This document shows positions 22,429-31,562 of a stretch of DNA of 64,000 nucleotides, piece by piece. A program made the position numbers and the translations under genes. This DNA is from Tremella fuciformis (taxonomy: Eukaryota > Basidiomycota > Tremellomycetes > Tremellales > Tremellaceae): positions 3,472,001-3,536,000 of the forward strand of contig CP136490.1 in the NCBI GenBank assembly GCA_032768795.1, given 5' to 3'. Numbering within the stretch: the first letter of the stretch is position 1; the number at the start of each line of letters is the position of its first letter. The notes under the pieces are model-generated. The model saw only the letters and a program-made list of their open reading frames with translations, made no database searches and was not told the DNA's origin.

Positions 22429-24940
22429 ATGGCGCCCACTCGGACTCGTCGCACCTCGCTGCCGTCCGACACGCGTCGATCGCCCATCAAGACACGTCGC
22501 TCCTCCCTCGCATCCGCCAGATCTACCCGCGGCAGACCCAAGCAGTCCATCACATCCAAGTCCACGAGCACGCCCAAGCGCCGACCACCCCCGTTGAGGC
22601 ATACTTTCAAGACTTCCATCTTGTCTGACGACGAGTATGAGAGTGGGCAGGACAGCCCGGACCCGCTGAACATCGTGCCGAGGACCTCGCCGCTCAAGAC
22701 GCCGAGGACAACAACTTTGACACCCCCACCGACCCCAAGCCGTCACCCGCAAGTTGAGGCAAAGCCAGAAGAGGTTAGCAGGGAAGCGTCTCTCGAGCCT
22801 GTGTCGACCTACCGACCTCTCGCGAGACGCAGTACAGTCAATGGTGGTCCTCGAGGTCCAGCTGTACAGGCAGACAATGCTGTAGCTGGCCCATCTCGGA
22901 GGACGCCCCGAATGGACAAGGAGGAGCGTCTGCGACACAGCGTGGCCCCGACCCGCGCTGCTGGGAGGCCAAGCCGGGCTATGCTCTCTAGCAGCTCTGC
23001 GGTGTCATCTCGGCCAGCTTACGAGCTGAGCAGCTCTTCCTCTGAGGCAGGACCATCACGGCCTGTCAAGCGCCAGCGAGCTGGGGGATCCAGTCATGCG
23101 GTCACATCCTCTCCTCACACGATTACCGACTCGCCCGCGAGGATTCACTCGGCGGCCACCTTGTCCGCCCCAATGTCTGACAAGGGCGAAAGTCCTGCTC
23201 TCCTTCCTTCCGCTCGTCTCGCTCCCGAGCAAGCCATCAAAAACCGTCCTTCTCGCATCCGTCGAGCGGCAGGAGGAGGCGCGGAAGGTATCCGAGACAT
23301 CGAGCAAATGATCGTCGACTGGCTCAACTCGTACCGTCAGTATATTACGCCAAGCACTCCACGCCTAGCTTATCAACAGGAAATGTGTCCTCTACCCCGC
23401 CCGACAGCACAATCATTCATCTTACTACCCTCCCTCTGTCTTACCTTGATCCGCCCGCGCTTCTTGTGCCCGATTGTCCAAGCAAGTCACAAGCTGCGTT
23501 GTCTACGCCAGCTCGAGATGTTACAGGGACCCGAAACATCACGCCGTCGCCGAGAACAGCTGAGAGACCACTCCCGAATGGAGTACCTGAAGGTCGAATT
23601 CGAGTCCCCGGCTGGCGCGTGGTCCGTCTCGGGGAGGATGACGAGGAAGACGCTCGTCTGGAGATGTTGGCGGGTAGCGCCAAAAGCCCTCGGAAGACTA
23701 GACATGCTCACTTGGAGGAGGTCAGTTACCTGCTCAGCACTACGAGTCTTCCCCGCTAAGATTCAGGATGACGCAGATGAAGTGTACATCGCCCGACATC
23801 GCAAGCATGAACTGCTCGAGCGTTCCTTATGGCTGCGCGAAAAGGAAGCTCTCAAGTTCGAGCGTCATAAGCTGCGCTCTCGGTTGGAGTCGCTCAAATC
23901 CATGTCGCTTGTCACTTGGCGGGCGATCCTGGCGCCTGTACTTGCAAGACCTGATACAGAGCAATGGACAGACGGGCGAGCCAAAGTAGAAGCGCTGGGC
24001 ATAGATTGGCTGAAGGACGAGCTGGTCAGGAGTGCAACGAAAGACCTTCAGAGATACGACGAGCTGCTGCCAAATGACACGAAAAAGTGCGCCTTGATCT
24101 CTTCTGTCTGACCTATCATTGACGATTAGGCGCAAGGATCCGAGGGACGGACTATTCCGGACCGCCACTCCACCTGTGACACGTTTTGCGGACGAGACGG
24201 AAGAAGAGGAATCTAGCACGGACTTTACTGCGCCGGTCAGAAAGCCCTTGCAGAGACAGGCTCCCAGAGGTACTCAGGGCGAGTCCACCCACATAAGGGA
24301 ACGTAGCGCCGGTCCTTCCAGAAGCCTTCAAACACGGCGAGCCGACAAGGGGTCGTCATCGAATCTGCGCCCCACTCGATCGATCAGGTCTGAGATCAAC
24401 ATTGTTGCCGCATCGGACGACAATGATAGCTTGACCCCAGACGCGCCGACCACTCGATCTAGCCGAACACTGCTCACGCCATCGTCGGCTGCCATTTTCC
24501 TGAGCCCTGCGGGATCGAGCCCTCTGACGCCTCTGACCGACCCGAAGGTGGCTTTGCAGGCCAGCCCGTTATCGCCAGATCAGAGGGACGGGGCAATTAT
24601 CTTTTCCCTTCAGCCCAGATCAAGGAAGGTCTTGCTTCCCGCGCCGCCACCGCGCGACTCTTCACCGACACGGTCGTCCGAGCTGCCCAAGCCAATTCGA
24701 CCGGCAGTAGTAGGAGCCTCGGACCGTGGGACGAAGATCTGGGCTCGTCAGCGGAATGGCATCATCCCGTCGTCCGTCCCACTCGACCCGGCAAAGGCGG
24801 TACGCGACATGATGCCATCCCGGACCTTTCACGACAAGAGGCAGTCCAAGGACATGGCGAAACATGCCCTCACACCGGTCATGATAACTCGAGCCGAAGC
24901 CAGGGAGATGAAAGAGGTCGAGGCTGCCGTGGTAATCTGA
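22429..24940 (+). CDS. Probable chromatin-complex subunit with PEHE/SAS4-like region
   Basis: A Ser/Pro/Arg-rich, mostly disordered protein. The N-terminus is basic with many S/TP sites (MAPTRTRRTSLPSDTRRSP). The ordered part lies after the first intron: RIRVPGWRVVRLGEDDEED, then DDADEVYIARHRKHELLER, a coiled coil (WLREKEALKFERHKLRSRLE) and WLKDELVRSATKDLQRYDELLP. A tryptophan-arginine motif followed by an acidic DEVYxxRHxxxE helix resembles the PEHE domain of MSL1/KANSL1 and the SAS4 domain of histone acetyltransferase scaffold proteins. That assignment is by eye and moderate. Introns lie near 23335-23379, 23723-23766 and 24087-24129. A nuclear role is inferred. Confidence 0.55.
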
Positions 24941-25005
24941 CGGCGGTGATCAGACAGTAGCTTTAGCTACGATAGTATACAAACCTGCATGCATGTGGGT
25001 AGCCA

Positions 25006-25662
25006 TCACAACGCTTTATGTCTACGTCCGCTCTCTGCCCAAGCTTTGCCCCTCTCCAGATATTTGATTATAATTGGGACCGCCACTGCTGCCCCAGCCG
25101 CGAAGATCACCAGATGCCATAGCAAGGGCAGGGTGGTACGTGGTATAGCCCCCAAGATGAGAGGTTCAAGCACGAGATGGAAGGTCGTGTTGAAACCGGT
25201 GGCATCCTGGGTCCGATGCGGGAATCGCGGGCTCAACTCGGCGGCCGAGATATGTAGTAGAGCCTTGGTCGTATCCTTCAGGCCGTGTAGCTCAGTCCAG
25301 AAAAGAGTCGGCTTCTGGCAGAGGGTCAGGCGGGATCGCCGCACAAAGCGGAAGAAGATGCTCACCGAGCCTGGCCAGGACAGTCGGGTTGTCCACGCCT
25401 CGTACGGCTCGTCAAAGTGCAACGTCACCCACTGATCAGGTACCTCAGACGAGAGTACGAGCTCGAGCTGACGATCTGTACCGCGAAGACTGGCATGAGC
25501 TCCCCTCACGGCTCGCGAAGCAGCTCACGTGGAAGAAGCTGAAGGGAGGAAAAGGGTGGAGGAAGCTACGAGGGGTAGGTGGATGTTGAGTATGTACGTA
25601 TCGGCCAGCACCACCGACAGGCAGAGCAGCACCCATACAGCTAGCCCAAGCAGACACCTCAT
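25006..25662 (-). CDS. Type I ER/secretory membrane protein of unknown function
   Basis: I do not recognise a family with confidence. MRCLLGLAVWVLLCLSVVLA is a clear signal peptide, joined to DTYILNIHLPLVASSTLFLP. After a short intron the lumenal part (LELVLSSEVPDQWVTLHFDE) follows, and near the C-terminus comes one transmembrane helix (LLWHLVIFAAGAAVAVPIII) with a short basic tail KYLERGKAWAESGRRHKAL. This layout (signal peptide, beta-rich lumenal domain, single C-terminal helix, about 200 residues) is shared by PIG-X/PBN1 of GPI-anchor synthesis and by some ER membrane complex subunits. I cannot choose between them. The ATG at 25662 gives the signal peptide directly. Confidence 0.55.
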
Positions 25663-25813
25663 CTCTTCCTTTTCCGAAAGCCCATGAGATCAGGATGATG
25701 AGGTAGCTCAACGCGAAAACGGCGGACGACTTTTGACTTTGTTCGGCGTCGGAATTCACGTCCATCCGCCTCTTTGCCGACAATTGCAACTCGTTGCTTG
25801 ACTGCATCTTGTT

Positions 25814-26809
25814 ATGGACGCTAGATCCCTCCTGAGGGCCAAGAAGGCAGAAGCACGCATCGACCATCCGTACGCTGCATACAACGCTGCGGGACAGCTG
25901 AGGTGCTCCGTCTGCGCCGCGCCGGGTGAGCTTCTCCTCGCTGCTTCCTCAGACCTTTCGTTGACATTCAGTCAAATCGTTCCAGTGGGATGCGCACATC
26001 TTTTCGAAACAGCATCGACAGTCAGTCCAGCGAGAGAAAGAAGCACAGGCAAAGCTCGCGGCCAAGTCGAAACGGCCAGCCGAGAGTACGGACGAGCCGA
26101 TACCGTCCAAGAGAGCCAAACTTGACGAGCCTCCTGCGGACGACGACGAGGATGAAGATGATGCGGGTCCTTCGACCAGGTCGGCGCTGCCTGCTGGCTT
26201 CTTCTCGGCCGGAAACCGGCCTGCTGCTATGGAAGAGGATGAGGACGAAACTGCGGATGATTCCCCGGCGCAGGGCAGCAATGCTGTCGCTCCTCTACCT
26301 GCTGCTACTGGCGATGCTGAGCTCGACGACTTTTTGGCGACACTGAACGAGCCGGAAAGTGCGGAAGAGGTGACTCCTGTTGCACAAGCAGCCAGCTCGA
26401 CGGCACCAATACGAAAACGAGGAGCCATCCGCCTGGGTGGGGACGATGCGCCGGCTCAAGCTTCGTACTCTGCGGCTCCTGTGCTCGTCAATCGGGCAGA
26501 GCCGACCGAGGCAGCGGCAGAAGAAGAAGCAGAGCCCGATGAGACGGAAGAGGACAGGCGCAATCGATTAGCCCAGGAAGAGAGGGAGGAGATCATGGGT
26601 AGGCTGGAAGAGGAGGAAAGAGCACAGTCAGTTTTGCCTCAAAACCCATCTGATCATTTACTGAGCATTGTAGGGAGGATGCAGACTCGAGAGTGACGCA
26701 TCTCAAAGCCAGGATGGAGCTCCTCAAGAAGCGCAAAGAAGCGCGGGCGGGACTAGGCGGAGCGAAGGCCACGAAAGCAAAGGTAACGGCAAATACGAAT
26801 GGGTCATGA
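25814..26809 (+). CDS. ZNF830 (CCDC16)-type zinc-finger protein
   Basis: A nuclear protein whose animal and plant relatives act with the spliceosome and in genome stability. The C2H2 finger is split by an intron: LRCSVCAAP in exon 1, VKSFQWDAHLFSKQHR in exon 2. It is preceded by the typical MDARSLLRAKKAEARIDHPYA. A long acidic, Pro/Ala-rich middle follows (KLDEPPADDDEDEDDAGPS). The conserved C-terminal coiled coil comes last: AELDDFLATLNEP, then EEDRRNRLAQEEREEIMGRL and RVTHLKARMELLKKRKEARA. Two introns are needed, near 25926-25971 and 26628-26674. Family assignment rests on the finger and the DDFLATL and coiled-coil motifs. Confidence 0.8.
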
Positions 26810-26937
26810 GCCGTCCACTCAGCATATGGAATCATTGTACGATGGCATGGCATTATAGTTGGTACGGATGCTGCTGAGCATGCTGACCTTTTGATCTTCA
26901 TTATTCTACCTTGTCTTGTCTTCTCTTTTCGATCTAT

Positions 26938-28014
26938 TCAAGCCCAGCTTTCGTATGAGTTGCCGCCCCCGCCAGTCCCCCCGTATTCGTAAATCAGCTC
27001 TTGCGCCTCGTAGATGTACAGCGTCGAGTTGTGCTGGTCGGGCATCCAGTAGAATCTCAGCTTGCCGTCGACAAGGGCAACATCCATGGGGTTCTGGGTG
27101 ATGGGCTGCCCGAGCTGACTCCGCATGGGGATAGGGACTTCGGCGACAGGAGCCATCGACTCGCAGTCGACCAGTGCGATGCCGCCGAGGTTGTACGACG
27201 AGTTGCCGCTGCCGATGGTCGCCACGCCGGAGCATAACATCGTGGCTCGGCCCTCATAAGCCGCAGGGTGTCCGACCCACTTGCAGTCCTGGTAGTCCAC
27301 ATAGTAGCTCGGGTTCCGGATCACCTTGTCAAGCGTATACGTGGAGTCAGCCGATGCGCTAAAGCGTGTCGCGTTCCTGCTGCCCCAGTTGAGAGTGTAG
27401 AGCACGTCGGACTCTGTGTCGTGGACAACGCCGCCTTGGTGGTCTGTGACGTTCGCCACGAACACTTGGTCCATGGTGGTAGGGTCTACGCGGGCGATGG
27501 TGGCCGTCGTGTTGGGTCGATATTGGGCAAGCGTCGTCCAGATATATGTGCCATCATAGTCAATGCCGCCGGTGTGGTACTGTATGTCGCCAGGCGTCGT
27601 CAGAGCGGCATCAGCGAGCCGAGTGCCATTCCCATCGTAGACCAGGAAATGAGCCGTTCCAGCGCCGGTAGTCCGGTCCGTGCCGTTGATCACGATCGGT
27701 CCTCCATTGGAGTCTTTGCCATAGGCCGAGGTGGCGTTGGTGTAGAAGCCCGCAGACACGATGTACCGGTCGTCCGAAAGGCGGACGATGCCCTCAGGCT
27801 CACCGGTGTCTCCCTGGAAGGGAATGGCCTGGATCAGCGCCCAGGTGGTGGTGCGCCCAAGATGGTTGAAGGCAGCCACGAGTGCGTCTGGGTCGGACGC
27901 GGCCGCTGGGGTAGGGAGCGGGTTAGGGACTAGTGTCGCGTTGGGCTGGTAGTAAGTCACGTTGGCGGCACTGGCCAGCCCAAGAAGGCACGCCCAACTG
28001 ATGGCGCCGAGCAT
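26938..28014 (-). CDS. Secreted glycoprotein, DUF6454-like
   Basis: A single-exon gene of 358 residues, unusual among its intron-rich neighbours. MLGAISWACLLGLASAANVT is a signal peptide. At least eight N-x-S/T sequons indicate a secreted or wall-associated glycoprotein. The body has repeated beta-propeller-like strands: ALIQAIPFQGDTGEPEGIVR, DDRYIVSAGFYTNAT, TPGDIQYHTGGIDYDGTYIW, HQGGVVHDTESDVLYTLNWG. The EPEGIVRL and HTGGIDYDG motifs recall the DUF6454 family of fungi and bacteria. The catalytic function is unknown. The lack of introns and the bacterial-like family could reflect transfer, which is only an inference. Confidence 0.65.
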   Translation of the reverse strand: MLGAISWACLLGLASAANVTYYQPNATLVPNPLPTPAAASDPDALVAAFNHLGRTTTWALIQAIPFQGDTGEPEGIVRLSDDRYIVSAGFYTNATSAYGKDSNGGPIVINGTDRTTGAGTAHFLVYDGNGTRLADAALTTPGDIQYHTGGIDYDGTYIWTTLAQYRPNTTATIARVDPTTMDQVFVANVTDHQGGVVHDTESDVLYTLNWGSRNATRFSASADSTYTLDKVIRNPSYYVDYQDCKWVGHPAAYEGRATMLCSGVATIGSGNSSYNLGGIALVDCESMAPVAEVPIPMRSQLGQPITQNPMDVALVDGKLRFYWMPDQHNSTLYIYEAQELIYEYGGTGGGGNSYESWA

Positions 28015-28599
28015 GATCAGAAGGTTTCGACGAGTACTTTAGTATGCTTTTGAGTATCAGAGGGCTTTGGCAACCACCCCCTCCCATAGCTTATATGAGC
28101 CATCCGCTGCCCATCGGGCTTGAATAGAGGAACGATGCGCCGATAAACGTGCTCTTCTCTTGACGCTAGTGGAGTGGAGTTCGGCGATGCCGCAAGCACG
28201 TTTCTCTCAGCGACGTTGCCTCGACCTGAGCGGGGAGAAGGGCGACAAATTAATCGTATCTGCTCGCATGCTGGGTGCAGCACTCTTGCGAAGATCAGAT
28301 TAACCCACCTGAGGGTAGTGATAAGGCAGTTGCAATAACAGCTCGTGTGCCCGAGCTAGGTAACCGCGAAGTGGAGGTGATCTTCCAAGGCTATCGATGC
28401 TCCTTCCATGTCATTGTCACTTGTCACTTGTCGTTGTGCATGAAGGCTGTTCCAGATCCTGTGTCGCCGCCATCGCAAGCAAGAACGATGCAATGAGAGT
28501 AGCAAATAGAACGACGAAGCGAAGCGAGCAGCGAGCATCTTGATCTGAGGAGTCTTCCTTCTTCCCGACACGCACGAAGTTGCCTGTGAAGTCGGCACG
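28015..28599. promoter_or_regulatory. Divergent intergenic region
   Basis: 585 bases between the secreted protein gene (minus) and the TMEM170-like gene (plus). The short ORFs on both strands have no recognisable content. It presumably carries both promoters; I see no specific element. Confidence 0.45.
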
Positions 28600-29423
28600 A
28601 TGGGCGCGGTCTCATCAGCTCTGGATCCAGGCAGGGGCACCGTACGTCCGATTCAGGCCCATACTTGCTGCCAAGCAGCTGATGACCATATAGACGGTCC
28701 CTGATGGCTACGTCCGTCCGCCATTCCCGTCTCTCTACAAGCCCACCTTCCGCTCGACTCAGCTGCAAGTAGGGGTCTTCTTGTACGAAGCTGAGGGTAT
28801 GTCACATGTCGTGCATCTCACTCCGTCAACTGCCTTTCACGATATGCATCCCTCTGCGCCAGGCCGAATGATGGGCTGATTGATAGCAATCTGGGAGTTC
28901 ACCCTCTTCTGGACCCTCATCTTCCTCGGCGGCATCTTCCTAATATGTTCCCTGGTCGCCTCGACCTCGCTCCTACTCTCGTTGACGCTCTTCCGACCAC
29001 CGCAAAAACCGCCTCCAATCCCCCCGGTCCCTCCAGCGCCTGACGACCGGCCGCCGACACCGGCGACTGCCGATCGTAGGAGACGGTCAGAAGCGTCGCG
29101 ACTCCTGGTCAAAAAGTTACGAGCGAGGCGGAAGAGACCGCCTCTATGGCCTGTCTTCTTGCTCCCCGTGGTGATGACGGCCATCGCGGGTGTCGTTGGG
29201 CTTGTCAGCGGGACTGTCGTAGGATTTGCACTTGCGGCCGTGTACACCGCAGGCTCTTTCAGCATGTCGACGTGAGTTTGTAGTTTCCTGCTTGGCCGCC
29301 TGAGGCTCTGTGTCGGCCAGAGCATAGCTGACAGCCAGATGGATACCATTTCTGTGGGCTCTGATCCAAGTGTGTGTATTGATCATCTCGTACGTCTCGC
29401 CTTCGACCTCGTTATTCGGCTAA
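28600..29423 (+). CDS. TMEM170-like integral membrane protein
   Basis: A multi-pass protein of the TMEM170 family (ER/nuclear envelope shape in animals). Four exons join to MGAVSSALDPGRGTTVPDGY, VRPPFPSLYKPTFRSTQLQ and VGVFLYEAEAIWEFTLFWTL. Hydrophobic segments follow: IFLGGIFLICSLVASTSLLL, PVFLLPVVMTAIAGVVGLVS with TVVGFALAAVYTAGSF, and WIPFLWALIQVCVLIISSY. The tyrosine-aspartate/glutamate stretch before IWEFTLFWTLIF and the final WALIQ helix match the family pattern. A basic, proline-rich cytosolic loop with RRRRSEASR separates the first two helices. The start was chosen because splicing across 28643-28693 keeps the frame open to PPFPSLY. Confidence 0.7.
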
Positions 29424-29882
29424 TGTAGGCAGGAGCTATTCAACTTTGACTGCAATTTTGTGAACGCCATTGCTTGTTGTATGCATTTGCTCTCCTGCTC
29501 AACGGTCGCAAGTCAGCTCCTCACTTGGGCCACGCGCCGCATGACAACCATCGTCCCCGCCGAGAAAGCCGTTGTCAGGGTCGGTAACCGGTCACCAGGA
29601 TCGCGCTCGGACGATGGCAACGCGTATGACATTCGGGGTCGCCAGGCAATGGCGGAATTCTGTCGTGGGCTAAACCAGGAGCGGAGCGGTGCTGGCGACG
29701 CTTGACTACTAAACCACTGACAACGGCGGCTCACCACCACCGTTCTTCATTCTTTCACCTTTCATTTCGATTTCGATTCCACTTTGTGGCTGCTGGGCAG
29801 CTCGGCCGGTCCGATCGTGCCCTTTGGACAATCTTGACTTTCTTGACTGGGCAGTGCCAGACGCCCGCGAGCTCTACGGACA
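29424..29882. other. Intergenic region
   Basis: 459 bases between two same-strand membrane protein genes. A pyrimidine-rich stretch (about 29740-29780, ttctttcacctttcatttcg) precedes the downstream start and is the probable core promoter. I see nothing else. Confidence 0.4.
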
Positions 29883-30529
29883 ATGGGAAAACTCGTCTGG
29901 CACGAGTGGGGCCGCCTACTCGCCCTCGCCTCAGGCTCATACATGACATGGGGTGTGTATTTTCTTTGGCCCGTTGGCGTTTGCGTTGATGCCTCAGCGT
30001 CGTTTTGGGCATTCTTTTATCGCAAATTCTTCTGGGACATGATAGGCGGCACACTTGGACCGGCAGGCATCATGTAAGTATGCTCCTCGCATCCTCGATT
30101 CGCTATCTGAGACCAGACCCGGTGCCAACACCCGACCTTTGGTTGACATCGTCGTCAACGTGCCGCTGCTGCAGATCTTCACACTACTATTTGGACTCTT
30201 CGCCCTGGTCCTCGAGTGGCCACTCCCGCTGGTCAGCCACTCACTGAGGCCAAGTTACCGCCCCACACAGCCCTGATGTCACAGGTGAAAGGCACTGCTG
30301 TCCACCGCAACTTTCTTGTCCGAGTTGTGGTGTACTTCCTCGCCGGCTTCATAGGGATCATGGTGTATCAGGTCAGTGGACAGATATCAGCTCTGCGTCT
30401 GCAACCTGAGCTGATGAGAAGACTGTGGACTGCGCCGTTTACTTTGTCATCACGGCCGGAGTGTATGCCCGCGCCATGAGCCTGGGCGAAGTCATGCGGA
30501 CGGACCAGAGGCTTGCAAGCGAGGCGTAG
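29883..30529 (+). CDS. DUF7727-like small membrane protein
   Basis: A fungal-specific family of four-helix membrane proteins without a known function. MGKLVWHEWGRLLALASGSY splices to SFWAFFYRKFFWDMIGGTLG, the strongest family signature (W-x-FYRKFFWD-x-x-GG). Hydrophobic segments VNVPLLQIFTLLFGLFALVL with EWPLPLV, then NFLVRVVVYFLAGFIGIMVYQ and AVYFVITAGVYARAMSLGEV follow, ending RTDQRLASEA. Introns lie at about 29943-29996, 30074-30115, near 30236-30290 and at about 30371-30420. The name follows my memory of the family pattern. Confidence 0.65.
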
Positions 30530-30699
30530 AAGAGGCGAGAGCAAGTGGACGGTAGTCGGACATGCAGCGGCTGGCCCGCTATGTTTGTTGTTCGCTGACA
30601 AGGCAAGTTACAGGCTGCATGCGCAAGCGAGTATGGACAAGAAGCCGTGCAACGGCCGAATTGTGGGGCTAATCTACTGACTAGGGGCATCACCATGCT

Positions 30700-31221
30700 C
30701 TGCAGGTGATCCTGCTCGTCAGTTTCAGTAGCCTCACAGTGACATACACTCACCATTCCCAGAAAGTTGGTCTCGCCTTGTACCCTCTCCTCGCCGAGGC
30801 TGGAGTCAGGCCAGCTTGATTGATTCACAACAGCGCGCGACTCACCAGACTTCCCCTTGGGCCTGACATCATCTTCACCCGGTATCCCGCCCTGCACACC
30901 ACCGTCAAGCCTTCCCCACCCTTTCCTGCCCTTGCGCAACTTGCGTTCTTCTCCCCTATCACCGCCCGCCCTGTTGGCGGTGTGCGCACTGTCGACTGTG
31001 TATACGCTGGGGTCGCGCTCGGCGTACTTGGGCGGCGAGGGCTCGATGGCGGGCTGGACCGAGTAGCTCGGGAGCGAGGGCAGGCCTTCGCCCATTTCTT
31101 TCGCGTGACGCTGCAGGTCGGCGAGCGTGGGGATGTTGAGGCTCGTAGCGGACGGCGAGTGGCTAAGTAGCGAGAGGGAGAATGGCGAGAGACGCCCTAG
31201 CGTCAGTGCGGCGGACGTCAT
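30700..31221 (-). CDS. Hypothetical proline-rich protein
   Basis: Not recognised. An open frame starting MTSAALTLGRLSPFSLSLLS continues NIPTLADLQRHAKEMGEGLP and has a PPxY-type motif (PSPPKYAERDPSVYTVD), as in substrates of Rsp5/Nedd4 ubiquitin ligases. A basic tail (EERKLRKGRKGWGRLDGG) and NQSSWPDSSLGEERVQGETN come next. A probable intron begins GTGAGT at about 30757, and the 3' end is not settled: the frame stays open to 30439, overlapping the convergent neighbour. The gene may be real because its composition is protein-like and the gap is otherwise empty, but no homology supports it. Confidence 0.35.
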
Positions 31222-31562
31222 GCTTCTTGTCCAAACACTGCCGTATGAGTAGGACGGATCCGCCGATAGCCATGGGATGGATGGACGGACCGGTCTACAG
31301 CTACGAAGGGGCCATGACTCGAGTCGCCATAGAGGGGCTGGTCCTTTACCTTTCGTCCCCTGCCACCTCGGCGAGACGAGCAACATGCCACTCTCCTTTC
31401 TTGCTCTGTCGATCCGTTGTCACCCACTGAGGGAAAGCGTGGCGTCCCCTACCGACTCGGCAAATCATAGCCAATTAGAATACATGCAAAGTGCCTTATG
31501 CAAGTCGTATGCTACATCAGCCTACCTATCCACTTCCCCTTCAAATACTTGACCCATAGCCG
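31222..31562. other. Intergenic region
   Basis: 341 bases between the 3' end of the carnitine acyltransferase gene and the start of the hypothetical gene, both on the minus strand. It probably holds the latter's promoter. Overlapping ORFs here have no credible content. Confidence 0.35.

Noticed and set aside
30439..31386. Single 315-codon minus-strand ORF as one gene
   Set aside because: It runs antisense through the last exons of the DUF7727-like gene. Only the middle part looks protein-like, and an intron signal breaks it.
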